A stretch of DNA of 64,000 bases, taken from Lepturacanthus savala (Eukaryota > Chordata > Actinopteri > Scombriformes > Trichiuridae). Of the stretch, positions 1-12,686 are shown in pieces (the stretch's first letter is position 1; every line of letters begins with the position of its first letter). The notes under the pieces are model-generated. The model was given only the letters and a program-made list of their open reading frames with translations. It ran no database searches and was not told the DNA's origin. The position numbers and the translations under genes are program-made. Where the stretch lies: the NCBI GenBank assembly GCA_030544235.1, contig CM060462.1, positions 32,390,589 through 32,454,588 on the forward strand. The letters are read 5' to 3'.

Positions 1-167
1 AATATGAAGTGAATAAAGTCATATGTGGCTCCTCTTACTATGAGGATGAGGATAGAACCAGGAAATAGACAGAGGCCAGTTCCTGTAGATGCTTATCTTG
101 TGCCAAAAACACACTGAACTGAATGCTGCAATAAGTAACAACTATAAATACTAAGATGTGCTATATT

Positions 168-365
168 CCCTAAAATTATGCACAAAGACATAAACACAGA
201 GACACATCTGCTCTCCTGAAGTTGAGTCGGCAAGAGGTGCTTGATAACGTCTGACAGAGAGACAGGAATACAGACGAGGAAAGCAAAGTTTCTCTGACAG
301 TTTTTTCAGCCCACAGGGGACCCACGTCCTCCTCTCACCACTCTGGACCCCTCTCATCCAAAGAG

Positions 366-366
<1 letters not shown>
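168..366. repeat. about 190-bp dispersed repeat, copy 1
   Basis: It runs from CCCTAAAATTATGCACAAAG through GGTGCTTGATAACGTCTGAC and AGCAAAGTTTCTCTGACAGT to the TG/GA microsatellite. A clearly related copy in the same orientation lies at 11729-11919. Confidence 0.8.

Positions 367-445
<79 letters not shown>
366..445. repeat. (TG)n(GA)n microsatellite
   Basis: Eight TG units followed by about 30 GA units with one GGG interruption. Confidence 0.97.
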
Positions 446-448
<3 letters not shown>

Positions 449-1039
449 GTGCATACACACTTATGTGTGTGACCATGCATGGATGTGATCTACATGAAAA
501 GGGACATCATCATCATCATCGTCTGAGCTAGAGAGGGGTTGAATGAGCTATAACAACAGGAAGAAATACAAATGAACAGATAGAAGGACGGTTGCATGTT
601 GACGTAAGCAGAAACAATAATTCTGTCCATGCAGCAAAGTAGAAAGGTTCTATCTTTGATTTCATTTTGTAGATAATACAGTTAATTAAGTATATAGGTA
701 TATATTTTTGATAGACACGAAGGATAAATTTTCTTCTCAGTATGAGAAAAATTTTATTTTAGTTCAGGGAAGGACTCAGTTAAATGTCATCAATGCCATC
801 AACCACATTTCTGTTCATAATTTAATCAAATATCACCTCTGTTCACATTCTGGAACAGCTGGTCTGCTGCAACTCTCATTTTGCTTAAATCAAGGCTGCA
901 ATTTTTTCTGTTTGCCGATAACCTTTATGAAATTATTATTAGAAATTATATGAAATTATTAGTTATTTGCACTCTGACGTTTAATCTTGTATTTTATTTA
1001 TCCCATTCCATTTTTTTTTACTATTTTTTACTTAATTTT

Positions 1040-1086
1040 TTTATTGATAGATTAAGCAACTATTAAAATAGTTGTTAGTTGCAGCC
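1040..1086 (+). repeat. hAT-like small element, terminal fragment
   Basis: GATAGATTAAGCAACTATTA and GTTGTTAGTTGCAGCC match the right end of the family seen at 25500-25864. Confidence 0.6.
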
Positions 1087-2105
1087 TTAGTGTTTTTCCT
1101 CCATGAGGAATACTGTATGTGTTCACCCCTGCCAGGCTCATATTGTTATTATAAAGCAGATTGGTGAGAGTAAAACCTCCCCAAGTCTCACAAGAGTTGT
1201 GTTTTTGCAAAAAGACAACACACAAATCAGATGTCTCCTCTCTGATAAACAGGGCTGCACTGGAGACATATTTTCAGGTAACGAAAGTAAACTGAAGCCG
1301 TTTGCCAGCGGGAGGAGTTTATTTTTCCAGAGTTTTGGGATTAAAATGATTTCTATTCACTTTCCGGCGGAGCAACAGGTGTCACACATGCCCCACAGCT
1401 ACCGCCGGTGAGTTTGACATTTTGTGTCTTTTGGTGTGAACCAAACATTATGATAACAATCAAGCCTGACAGATGTGAAAAATAACACTTATATAGGACA
1501 AATGCAGCAGGGTGCCGATGCCCCAGCCGCCTCCATTATAGCACGGCTGTGAAGTGGGCTCCTGGTTTCTCACTCCATAAAACCTGTTCTGTCTTCCCTC
1601 AAGTCTTTGTTCGTCTCTGCCTCCGTGTTGTCTGAAGAATGAAAAGTAAGATTAACTGTCCTTCAAACCAGTTTGTGTACCTGGTTTCCACCTCCCACTA
1701 CAAGATGGATGCAGAAAGCAGACAGCCTACACCTTACACACAAACACATATATTACACATGGACATAGCAGACAATGTTTTTCTAAGGATATATACTAAG
1801 GGTATATATTACTATCTCACTATCTCAGTCAGGGCCCCAGTGTGCCAGACACTGCCCACCTCTACCTGCAGCCCTGTGCCCACCCCAAGCTCAAAGTGTA
1901 ACTGGCGGGAGGAGAGGTGATAAATCAGACCTCCTGAGTCGTCGTCTGAACACTCTTATCTTAAGCCCCAGGTAGCAAGGCTACTGTAAACCACAGTCAA
2001 CATATCACTTTGGCCTTAGGACTATGGCTCCGCTGCTGACCTGTGGGTTAATAGAAATGTTGGCAGGCTTTAATATCCAGTCAGCCATAAAGGGAACAAA
2101 ATAGG

Positions 2106-2702
2106 AAGGAGGAGAGGGGAGGAGAGAGGAGAAGAGGAGAAGAGGAAAGGAGAGGGGAGGAGGAGAGGAGAAGAGAGGACAGGAGGAGGGGGAGGAGAGT
2201 AGGAGAGAAGGAGAGGAGTGGAGAAGAGAAGAGAAGAGGGGAGAAGAGGAGGAGAAGAAGCAGGGAAGGCCAGTGATGAGAGGGCAGAGGAGGAGAGGAG
2301 AAGAGAGGACAAGAGGAGACGGGAGGAGAGATGGAGAGAAAGAGAGGAGTGCAGAAGAGAAGAGGGGAGAGAAGGAGAAGGAGAGGAGAGGAGAAGAAGC
2401 AGAAAGGGCAGGGGAGGAGAGGGGAGAAGAGGAAAGGAGAGGGGAGGAGGAGAGGAGAAGAGAGGCCAAGAGGAGAGGGGAGAAGAGGAGGAGAGAAGGA
2501 GAAGAAAAGAAGCAGGAAGGGCAGGGGAGGAGAGGGCGAAGGAAGAGAGGAGAGGAGGGGAGAAGAGGAAAGGGGAGGAGAAGAGGAGGAGAAGTGGAGG
2601 AGAGGAGACGAGAGGAGAGGAGAAGAGTAGAGGGTAGGGAGGAGTGGAGGAGAGGAGAAGAGGTGAGGAGAGGAGGAGAGGGGAGGGCAGGGGAAAAGAA
2701 AG
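2106..2702 (+). repeat. 600-bp polypurine GGAGA/GAAGA minisatellite
   Basis: This is almost uninterrupted G and A on the plus strand, built from irregular GAGGA, GAAGA and GGGGA units with only scattered pyrimidines. All long frames over it (Ser/Leu/Pro or Glu/Arg/Gly rich) are repeat translations. Confidence 0.97.
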
Positions 2703-2773
2703 GATCAAGGACAAAGTGGTAAAAAACAAGCTGAGTAGGCATCAAAACAAGGAGGCTACCCACCCAAGGAGTG

Positions 2774-2775
<2 letters not shown>

Positions 2776-2814
<39 letters not shown>
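2776..2814. repeat. (TG)n microsatellite
   Basis: About 19 uninterrupted TG units just after the polypurine tract. Confidence 0.97.
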
Positions 2815-2818
<4 letters not shown>

Positions 2819-3099
2819 TTTAATGTTAAGGCTAACAATGGACTACGCTGCAACACAATGAACCTAGTTAGTGAGAGCGATATAATTAAAGCCATGTGTG
2901 CACTAAAATGTTTAGTAGGAGAAGAGATGGGATCAGAGAGATGGACAGATGAGTGGAGAAAGACAAAGAGAGGGAGGGAGGGACAGGAGATAAAATGAGT
3001 TTAAAAGTGGATAATGTGATGACAGATTCCCTCCTTAAGTAATTTACACTGAAATTTAAAGTGTTACTTGTGATAAACACTGATGAAATGTATCCATTT

Positions 3100-3122
3100 A
3101 TATCTATCCATCTATCTATCCT
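3100..3122. repeat. short TATC-type tetranucleotide repeat
   Basis: About five units, imperfect. Confidence 0.7.
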
Positions 3123-3299
3123 TTTTTTCCTGTTTCATTTGGACAGTTGGAAAAACAGTTTAAGCAGCATTAATTAAATTCCAAAGATTCTAATTAAATG
3201 CAATATAGAAGGAAAGGTCACTCAACAATCACTGACATTACTGATCACAGTAATGAGGGTGAATCAGAGGCAAAGAGAGGTCAGTGAGCGTGTGTCAGA

Positions 3300-3407
3300 T
3301 TGTATGTGTGTGTGTGTACACACACAAGATATACATATAAAAGTAACATCCGTATAATCTAGTATTTTGTGTGTGTGTTTGAGTGAGATTGTATTTGTGT
3401 GTATCAT

Positions 3408-3446
<39 letters not shown>

Positions 3447-3485
3447 TGAGAGTGCCATTCCTCTGAGTGTGTGTCTGTGTGTATG
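3300..3485. repeat. interrupted TG-rich region
   Basis: Several TG runs, the longest at 3410-3439, separated by short unique bases. Confidence 0.85.
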
Positions 3486-3522
3486 AGAAAATTAAGTAGA
3501 ATTAATATTCATATATTACAGT

Positions 3523-3740
3523 ATGAGGCAACACGGTCATACAGTGGGTAACGCTGTTGCCTTCAAGACCCTGAGCTTGGTTTTTCTGGCTTTCTTCCAC
3601 AGTCCAAAAAACATGCTTATGTTAATTGGAGACTCTACATTGTATAAAGGTGTGAGTGAATGGTATGTGTGCCTCACAATAGGCTGGAGACTTGTCTGGG
3701 GTGTATTCCTGCCTCTCGCCTGCAGTACGCTGGGATTGGC
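3523..3740 (-). repeat. teleost interspersed repeat (GGGAGGAAGCCGGAGTACCC type), partial
   Basis: This is the reverse complement, with deletions, of the sequence at 17292-17656: it starts from the GCAACACGGT end, passes through the CAGTCCAAAAAACATG box and reaches the CTGGGATTGGCTC box. Confidence 0.65.
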
Positions 3741-6590
3741 TCATATGCGATTTTTTTTCCCCAAAAAAATATAATGAATTATTTAAATATGACACACAAA
3801 TATGACATAATATTAGAAATATTTAGTGTAAAATGTCCTTTCTTTCCTTCCCAAAATGTTCTATCCCAATTTTTCCCAAAGTTTTTCAATTTGTTAGAAT
3901 TAGATTAAATGATGTCAAATAAATGACATTTTTATTTAATTGCTCATTACATAAACATAGACAGTGATCCCTGTCTTGAGGAATTTGGCTTGTCTGAAGC
4001 ATTGGTGCATTTCAGCCATAGCTGTCATATGTGGTATTTTTTTAAATGCTGGAACAAGCAAGCGCTATTTGGTGTGAAGTAGCAACAGTAGCACACCATG
4101 CACTCTGCACAACACCTGACGCTGAACTTTATTTGAAACTAGTATCAAAGAGGAGCAGCATGGAACTACTTTAAAGTCTTGGCTGTGTTAGAAAATGCAA
4201 TTAATCGTTCAGCCCTAGAACTAGTGAGGAAAAAGTGGGTATAGAAAGTGAATATATTTTACAGTATGCATGATTGTAGATGAGAAAACAAAGTACGAGA
4301 ATGTACAAGAAAACGATATATGTATGTAGAATTGACATTCAGAGAGTGTGTGTGTGAGAGAGCGAGAAGTAAAGCAGAGAGGTAAAGAGTAGAAGGATTG
4401 TAGGTTTCATGGGAGGTAAGAAAATTATCATCTCTCGCTTAATGCTTTCGTCTCTTCCTATCACCGTCTTCCCCCTCCCCCCTCCACTGCCTCAGAGCCA
4501 CCAATAAATTATGGATGCTTATTAGAAAAGGGCAATATTCAGCATCCCAAATAAACTCGGCAGTGAGACACATAAAAGAGACACAAACAAAAAGTGCTGA
4601 TGTGGGCAGAGGAAGAGTTAAAGTCACCGGGGAGCGAGTAGCCAGGCCAGGAAACCTGGAATGATCTCTTTCTAGGTCACTGGCTTTCAACTTGTCAGCC
4701 ACGGCAAGCTTCAGTACTGCAGAGTGAAGTGCACGCTCAGATCTATGTGTGCATGTGTGTGTGTGTGTGACTGCAAACAAAATACTAGCAATATATTCCG
4801 AGCCATTCATTCTTCCTTGGGCAACATCTTCAAAGTGATGATAAATTTGTGCACAATTTAGGCATATTAAACTTTTTTCACTTTCTTCCTCTCCTGTACT
4901 GCTTTGTTCTATGGCCAGTGGCAAGGCCTCATCTCTGCAGCTACCGCTACTGCTGCTGGGAGAGACTTACTCTCATCTGAAAACTAAAACATTGTTAAGC
5001 AAAATCAATGATTTCAGCTCATTAAAGGTGTAGTTTGCCATGCTGATACAATACACTTTTGGCTAATTCAGCAAGCTGTCTGTTCTGAGTGTGCACTGAG
5101 CTGTAAATGGGAAACGTATAAAGTGGCTTAAACCGAGCCAACAAAAATACTCCAGCCAGTCAGCAGCGGGGGGGGGGGGAATTGTGCTACTGTGCCATGA
5201 CTTCCTGGTCAACAAATTAAACATATTTTACAAATGATTTAAAAATAAAAACGTGTCTAACAAATGCAAAAACCTCCAACAAATAAAACATGGTAGTACA
5301 TGACAGTACATCAAATTTATCTATCATGCAGAACCTTTTCCCTAAGTACAAAACTACTTCAATTTTTTTATTTGCACTTTTATTTTATTTTTCTTTGCAT
5401 TTTTGAAACATGATTTATTTGTTTAATATGTATGTTTTTCAATCATGCGACATTCGTAAAACACATTTTTTTTTCTCAAAAGGTGTTTTTTCTCACTCTG
5501 AGACAGAAATCTCCACTTCAGCACTTCTGTATTCACCAAACATTCCGGTTTTATTTTTGTATATATGAATGTTCAATATTCATACCCTGATTCCTAAAAA
5601 CATGGCGGAATGTTTTTTTGGAGTAATAGAAATCCAAATTTCACTTAAAAACTTTCACTTTAATATGTAAACAAAATGAAACTATAATTGTGAATCTGGC
5701 CTCATCCAATATTCACATTTATGTTCTGCACATGGAGAATATGACAGCACACTTAGATAATGCATCATTCATCATTTAAATATTCAATTTCAGCAAACTT
5801 GTAATACAAAAACATGTGTCTTGATGCAATAAATCCAATACGGAAGTTTCATTGGTGATGTCTATTAGATAAAAATATTCCCTTATTCAAATTTCCTGTT
5901 AACAAGCACATAACGAAGCATCATATTGCAGAATAATGCAGCCTGAATCACATCTGCAGTGGCAGCTAATGGTTTAGTGTCTTTGTCATGTGATCAATAA
6001 TTTGGTGTCTGTGAACTCAGTTGCTTCACAGTGTTGCTGCAGCAGCAGAGATGGAGAGACACATCTCTGGAACACTAAGTCTGTATTAATTTAGAGCTGT
6101 CAGGTTCTTCAGATGAGGAGAAGCATCCTCCGAGAGCATCTTGAAGTTGTGTGAAACCGCCCTTAATCCTTAAGTATGTTGAGAGTGCATCGTGACTGTA
6201 ATGTCTAGGATTACAGTTTATACAGATTAAATAAATGTGGAAAATACCTCTGTATATATGCAGGATGTTTGTGATCAGTGTGTGGAGATGCATAAAACCA
6301 GAGAAGTGGTGAGGACTAATGTGCTGCAAAATAAACAAGACATATTATAAAACCACTGTATGTCAAAGACACAGTGTGGGATTTTTCCTGAATTAAAATG
6401 TCTAAAATGTATGTATGTTAATTAATGAAATGTTAAATATTTAGAGGAGCTGTGTATTTTTATTATCCCAAATGTTTCCGACAATTTGGCAATTGTTTTC
6501 ATCAAATCATTTTCATTCATCCACAATATCAATATTAATATTTTGTGCATGCACCTGTCAATTGTCATGAATTGACTTTTTATCCAGTTA

Positions 6591-6601
6591 ATGTTAATAA
6601 A

Positions 6602-6689
<88 letters not shown>

Positions 6690-6697
6690 ATTAACAT
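6591..6697. repeat. palindromic A-run/(TA)n/T-run block
   Basis: ATGTTAAT, 12 A, about 31 TA units, 17 T, ATTAACAT: the whole block is its own reverse complement apart from the A/T run lengths. Confidence 0.92.
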
Positions 6698-7032
6698 GGT
6701 AATCATTTATAAACCATCTTCAACCAGATGACAGATTTTAATTCTTAAGTTAACAGAGCAATAAGTAGAAGTAACGTTAGCACACAGATCTTTAACGTGA
6801 AACTGTTTAATTCAATGTTTTTTACCTTTTGAATCACTGGATCTGTTTGCTTTGGAGAGGAGGAAAACAGTAATGCCCTAAGACACCAGCTGGCTGCAGA
6901 GCAACAAAGATACAGGGTTTTCCACAAAAAGACCATTGTGGGGCGCTGCGCTACAGAATGAAACCCAAGCGCCACTTATTGAATCTGTCTTTTTATTTTC
7001 AGCACGATTCTGTCATTCTCACTCACATGTAC

Positions 7033-7033
<1 letters not shown>

Positions 7034-7063
<30 letters not shown>
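7034..7063. repeat. (GA)n microsatellite
   Basis: About 14 GA units. Confidence 0.92.
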
Positions 7064-8290
7064 ACGAGAGATCCATAGTCGCACATACATGTTAATGGCC
7101 CGAAATTTACAAGCAAACACTATACGACCCCTCGCCCCCACGTGCATGTTTTGCGCAAAGCTTCCAGTGGGAAAAGTAGCATGCGTGCATGTTTTCTTCC
7201 TCCCATGCAAACACAGCATAGCATTTCCTTTATGTGCTTGTCTGTCCAGATGCTATTTGATGGACAGGTGTTACAAGCTTTATGACAGCCTATCAAAATT
7301 CACAGGAAATAATCAATACTACACTACTGTAGAGCAACAGCAACTGATCCAAATGTCCCTGCTGAGCCAACAAACTCACACACACACACACAAACCCGCA
7401 AACTCTCAGGTTTGCAAGCTCACACTCAGACCCGTTCACAGACACGTATACGAAGCACCTGCACGTGGAGACTGTCTGCACTGACAAAGACACATGCATC
7501 CAAACACACCCCAGAGAAGGCTACAGTAAATGAACCTCGCAAGCCGTCCAAAGCACTGACATCAATCAGGCACGCTTACAATGTTCAGCTCCCGACGGAC
7601 AGTGAGTCGCATCTGTCGGCTGCAGCAAGTGCTAAACAATGCCAAGGTGAGGGAAACCATTTTATGCATAGCTGCATACACAGCGAGTGAGCGCGCCAAG
7701 CTCATTGGTTCTTTTCCTGCTATTCCCTCCTTGTGGTGTTAACTGAAAATTGTGTGAATTGTGAAATGCAGTGTTCCCTGTGAATGACTCTTTTCAGTGA
7801 TGATGTTTGCCTAGGTTTGTTGCACAAACAGCTGAGCACCAAACCTCCCAGGATTCTGGGGCCCTGTGAACGCCGGCCGGTGCCGTTCCCACAAAGCTTT
7901 AGGACATTTGCTCCCTCAGTGGAGAATGAAAGGCTGCTGTCGCACATAAGGAGCAGACCCCACAATACTGAAGGGAAAAAAACAACAACACAATATCTGT
8001 TTTTAGTCGCCCCAAATTATAGACTCTACTAGTGGCAAAGCATCTGCTGCGAACTGCTGCATATTTGTGACAGAGCCCATGGGGCACAGAAGCTCAATTT
8101 TTTCGTGACAATCAGCGCATCACCCTGTAGAGAAACAAAACTGTTTCATTCAGACATTATGAATAAAATAAAAAGAAATGAGGACAAGAAAGAACAAGGT
8201 CAAACTGGAGATGTGATGAGATGTGATCCTTCTGCAGGACAGAACAACTTGGAAAAGGCATTCATTAATGAGACGATCAAAAATCAGCTG

Positions 8291-8337
8291 CAAATTTGGT
8301 GCCTGTGTGTCATACAGATTGATTTGCACCAAATTTG
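8291..8337. repeat. 12-bp inverted repeat
   Basis: CAAATTTGGTGC at 8291-8302 and GCACCAAATTTG at 8326-8337, with a 23-base spacer. Confidence 0.85.
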
Positions 8338-10370
8338 ACACTGCATTTGTTTAGGTCCCCAGCAACACACCTGCAAATTCTGAAGAACAGTTTTCAAGCT
8401 ATTGGAGAACATACTAAAGGATAGACAGAGATTCTGTGCATTATAGTTAGTTAACATAGGCTGGGTCTGATTGGTCGTCAGGCGTCCATAAAAAACATTT
8501 AACGGACACTCAAATTGATCCAGGACTAGAATATCTTCTGCTGAGCTGTATCTAATGTCCATCCTATTTTAGTATAGTGAGGAACATTAACATTGCATGA
8601 GTGCCTGTCCAGGTGTTAGTCAGGCCCTCGGGTGTTACCATGGAAACTGAACATTTTAAATTTTTATTGCATAACTATAAATTTATGATCTAATTTTTGT
8701 TTCATTGGCAAATCGTCATGATGGCATACCCAGGTTAATCAGTGCGCAAGTGTGTGTGTTAAATGGTTTTCAGGTTTTTAAAAGGTGTTTTTTTTCCTCA
8801 TTCTTCATAATTGTTGTATTCCGCAAATGGATTGAAAGAAATGTTCAAATCATCATCCGAGTGTTTTCCTTCCCGGTTCGCTCGTTAGTTTATCTAGTTG
8901 ATCAGCTGCGCGGCAACGAGTCAGTTTGACAGATGTGCGAATGACTTTAGAACAGGTGATAAAACTGGTGCTGAATTACATGTGCATTTAAACAGGTTTT
9001 GATGCACATCTGTCAGCCAATCAGAACCAATCAGTGAATAGTCGGGGGCATTGGTTGTAGTTCCACATTAATACTGACAATTCAGAGGCAGTATTACATA
9101 CTGCAGATTAGTTAACAAGGACTCCTACATGGGCCGATGTGCTTCAGCAAACGGCAGATTGTCAGCATTTCTGTGTGTGTGTGATGGCAGGCTGCAGGAT
9201 TGCTTATGACAACAGCGCTCTATGCTACTATGACTAAACAGACCTTGTTTTCAATGGCTGCCACATGCCTTCAAACATCAAAATCAAAGTATCAAAGCTG
9301 ACAGATCGGCTTGTGTGTTTGCCTCGCCCGAAGGGACAGAACGCAGATCTGGCCAGGCGCCTGAAGCGGGAGAAACTGAGCATTTGTAGTACAGTGAGAC
9401 AGCCGTAAGAGGGGACAAATCTCTGCTTTATCCTCAAAAGCACTGCATGACTGTCCTGTTTAACCTGACAAAGGAGAGATTTTACAGAGCTCTCCTCCTC
9501 CACCTGTGGAAGCCTGATGTGCGTCTGTGTGTGTAGTTGACTCACTAAATATACTGTGACCAAATATAATATGACGCTTCACACAACCCCTTAACCTCAG
9601 ACAAACACATGCTTTATTTTTTAATCTTTGCCTGTTTTGCATACCCAAATGGAAAGGCTTATAATAGAAGCATTGTAAAGCCAGAATGCATGTATGGGGA
9701 CTCATTTAAAAGGCAACATGCTCTTGTTAGTGAAAACATGATCATTTAGTATGAGGTTTAAAAACAATCCAAATAACAGCTTAAACCTAATAAAAATGTT
9801 TTTTTTGCTATATGTCTTCATGTCACCTACATCTGTTTATAAGTTTAGATCGGTTGGATAAACTTCATGGGCTATTAAGTTATTCATTTATTGTGTCACT
9901 GGCATCCTCAGCCCTTCACCCTGATCTGGTGACCTGCCGATACAGTGGATTTTGACAGGTTAAACAATCATTTACAGTTTAACCACAGTAATCCGGCTAT
10001 TTCTTGTGATGCATGATGTGAATGTGCTGTTATTAGATTGGATTTACAGCAGGTGGGTTTCTCCTCCGCTACACTGGCTGGATGTTTTCCCAGCTGCCTC
10101 TTGTGACTTCTAAGAGCTAATATCTCCCCTTCAAGTTAATTTGCTGTCGATCTCCCTGCAGCTATTCTCGCAGTAGTTTAAACACCAGTTATTATACTGC
10201 CTCCTATTAGTGCGGACACTATGCGGCAGGAGAAACCCCTTAATTAGGGTTATGGACTAATAATTGAACAAGTTAACATGCAGCTGCTGCAGTGGAACTC
10301 AGTCAGGCTGCACTAATAAAATATAGAATTAATAATAGCGGTGGCGTGTTGTAAACAGCATGTTTCTTAC

Positions 10371-10460
10371 CGTAAACTCCTTGGCTGCAGGCAAAAGGGT
10401 AGATGCTAGAAAATAACAAAATCCAGAAAAGCTCCATTTTCAGCTCAGTTCCGTCATTAC
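10371..10460 (-). CDS. mdga1: mdga1 signal-peptide exon (first coding exon, partial gene)
   Basis: The coding part is 10437 down to 10371: an ATG followed by 22 codons plus one base, then a consensus donor (GTAAG). The peptide starts MELFWILLFSS, has a hydrophobic core, and ends CSQGVY with a split codon beginning G. Known MDGA1 and MDGA2 proteins have a signal peptide followed by QGVYA at exactly this point, with alanine supplying the split GCN codon, so phase and motif agree. Upstream, the exon begins after a CAG acceptor at 10461-10462 preceded by a long pyrimidine tract (minus strand), leaving 23 bases of 5' UTR in this exon. The protein is a GPI-anchored immunoglobulin/MAM-domain surface protein that binds neuroligins at synapses (family knowledge). 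Paralogue choice of mdga1 over mdga2 rests on zfand3 being the neighbour. No further mdga1 exon was found at lower coordinates. Confidence 0.72.
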
Positions 10461-10989
10461 CTGAGAGAGGAAAGAGGAGGAGAAGGGGGGGTGAAAACAG
10501 GGCGCACGAAAGGGAACATCCTGAAAATTCCTGTGATTAACAAGAAGCGACAGCTGAGTGAGACCTATCAGAAGGGAATAAGAGGTACTTTAAGCCTCTG
10601 GGTGTTTTTCAATTGATTTTATTCTCTCTTTTTTATGTTTGGTTATGTCCTCTTAAGCCGTGGAAATATTATTAGCGACAGAACAATTTATTCCATGTTG
10701 CACAACCTGCATCGTTTCATTCAAAGGGCAGCGCCTAATGAAATGCAGGGTTGGCAGATAAAAATGGCAATTTATTGATTCAGATAAACCGTTTAACTTG
10801 CAAACATTTATATGCCGGGTTGAGATGAATGTTGGCAAATGTGTCAATTTAAAAGAGTAAGGTAAAGGTTTTGGGATGTTAAAAACATTTCTTCCAATGA
10901 ACTAGTAACATAGGAACAGAAAGTCAGACATCAGCCTGCTGTTTATCTGCCTGGTCTCATCCCTGCACATTCCGCCCGCTTTGTGACGT

Positions 10990-11350
10990 GTTTGATGTCA
11001 AACGTGTCACAGAGCGAGCGCTGCTGCCTCCGCTCTGTTTGGATCACAACATCACATTTACACTGTTTTTGAAGCCATTACTGGACCGATTTCATTCCAA
11101 ATATATACACTCTTAAGGCTCCATATTTTTAAGTGTAAGTGAAGACTGGAGAATCTGAATGTCTCTTACAAAGAATCGAGGGAGCAGCAGAACAGAGCGT
11201 GGAGGCCGCTGCCTCCGCTCCTATTTGAGCAAATGGGAACTTGGTATCACATTTACACAGTTTTTTAAACCATCAATAGAGGGATAAAAAAAAAATACAA
11301 AACGTGTCAAACTCCTAAGGCTTCATATTATTAAGGGACATTTCGATTTA
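10990..11350. repeat. diverged tandem duplication (unit about 175 bp)
   Basis: GCTGCCTCCGCTC, ATCACATTTACAC and AAGGCTCCATATT followed by AAG in the first unit (about 11020-11140) recur in the same order in the second (about 11205-11335). It is probably two copies of an interspersed repeat or one tandem duplication. Confidence 0.6.
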
Positions 11351-11728
11351 TAATCCTTCAGTTACAGATTAATATTGTGTGTAATTTAAACTTACATTTA
11401 TGCGTCAAACATTTTTTGTAACTTAGAAATTCTTTCTAAAGCTGCAACATGAACAAAATATGCAACTTATTTTTTTTTTTAAACAGCTGCAAACTTTATC
11501 ATGTTTTTATGTACAAAACATTAAACCCCTTTAGATAATGTGGAAATTATCAGCTAAGTAATTTAAAACATCTTTCATCAAGGAGGAAAATCTGTTCACC
11601 TGTTCAAATATGTTCACCAGTTTAAAATAATTCTATTAGAAGTTGTCATAATAACTTAATTTTGTTGTTGACGTTTCAACCAAATGAGCTAAATTCAGCA
11701 ACAAGTAAGTGTAGGTGACGCTCCGCTT

Positions 11729-11919
11729 TCCCTAAAATTGTGCACAAAGACACAGACGCACATCTGCTCTATTGGAGCTGAGTCGGTAAGAGGTGCTTGA
11801 TAACGTCTGACAGAGTGACAGGAATACAGACGAGGGAAGCAAAGTTTCTCTGACAGTTTTTCCAGCCTCAGGGGATCTACGTCTCCTGTCACTGTCCAAC
11901 CCCTCCAACCAGAGAGGTC
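11729..11919. repeat. about 190-bp dispersed repeat, copy 2
   Basis: It aligns over its length with 168-366 with few differences and small indels. On the minus strand both copies can be read as KLSEKLCFPRLYSC-x-SVRRY. The family is not recognised. Confidence 0.8.
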
Positions 11920-12633
11920 ACAAAACGTGGCTGAATCTCACCCCCACATGTGTTGACTCAGCAGGGATCATATGGAATAGACGCCCGGGAGCCCGACTGC
12001 TGGTGCTTGAATTGTGTTGCTTCCTTTACATATGTGAAGATGTTAACATTATAAATTTATGAAGAAAAAGGCAGAAATAGGATATCCACCAGAATATAAG
12101 AAATTAAGTGTGTCGGTGTAGATGTGGGAGATACGTCCCCTTCAACATCTACAACATGTGCAATTGTTTCACTCCCAAAAAACACATGAAAGAACATGAG
12201 GACTTAAAAAAAATTAGAATAAAAAGGGTATATAATGCCTCTCAGAAAAAGTTTATCTATAGGAGAAAGAATAATTAAAAACAACACAGAATAAGAGCTT
12301 TACTGCATTGTATTTTATTTTATTTTGGAATTGTCACCTGGTGCCTGACTTTTGTGCTTTCTTTTTAATAAAGACATTTTCCCCCATAAGATGCATAAGA
12401 ATTCACCAGAATGCAAGAAATGAAGATCCCCCCCACTGAATGTTCGATCGGGTGTATGTGTGTGTGCGCATGTGTCTGTGTGTGTTAAAGAATGGGAGAT
12501 TGACAGATTTGCAGTTGTTAACTGTTAAGCCTGAGTAAACTTCCACTGTGTCCTGTCCTGTCCGTTTCCCTGAAGGGAGGCAGAGTCAGGACAGGAGAAC
12601 CGACAACAGGTGGGGTCATGCACTTGAGACCTG

Positions 12634-12635
<2 letters not shown>

Positions 12636-12683
<48 letters not shown>

Positions 12684-12686
12684 ACA
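12636..12686. repeat. (CA)n microsatellite
   Basis: About 22 CA units, then an imperfect end. Confidence 0.95.

Larger units (their letters stand above)
1..10370 (-). other. presumed mdga1 intron after the signal-peptide exon
   Basis: Because the mdga1 exon at 10371 ends in a donor and is transcribed leftwards, this whole interval should be intron, continuing past the window edge. I looked for an exon continuing the Ig1 domain and found none. The interval holds the repeats listed separately (GA, TG and polypurine tracts, a palindromic TA block, a small interspersed repeat at 3523-3740, a hAT-like end at 1040-1086) and otherwise unremarkable AT-rich sequence. Stretches 447-2100, 3741-6590 and 6700-10370 show nothing else I can support. 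Confidence 0.5.

Noticed and set aside
2005..2895. 296-codon minus-strand frame rich in Ser, Leu and Pro, plus plus-strand Glu/Arg/Gly frames
   Set aside because: They are translations of the polypurine minisatellite, open in several frames on both strands because the repeat lacks stop codons.
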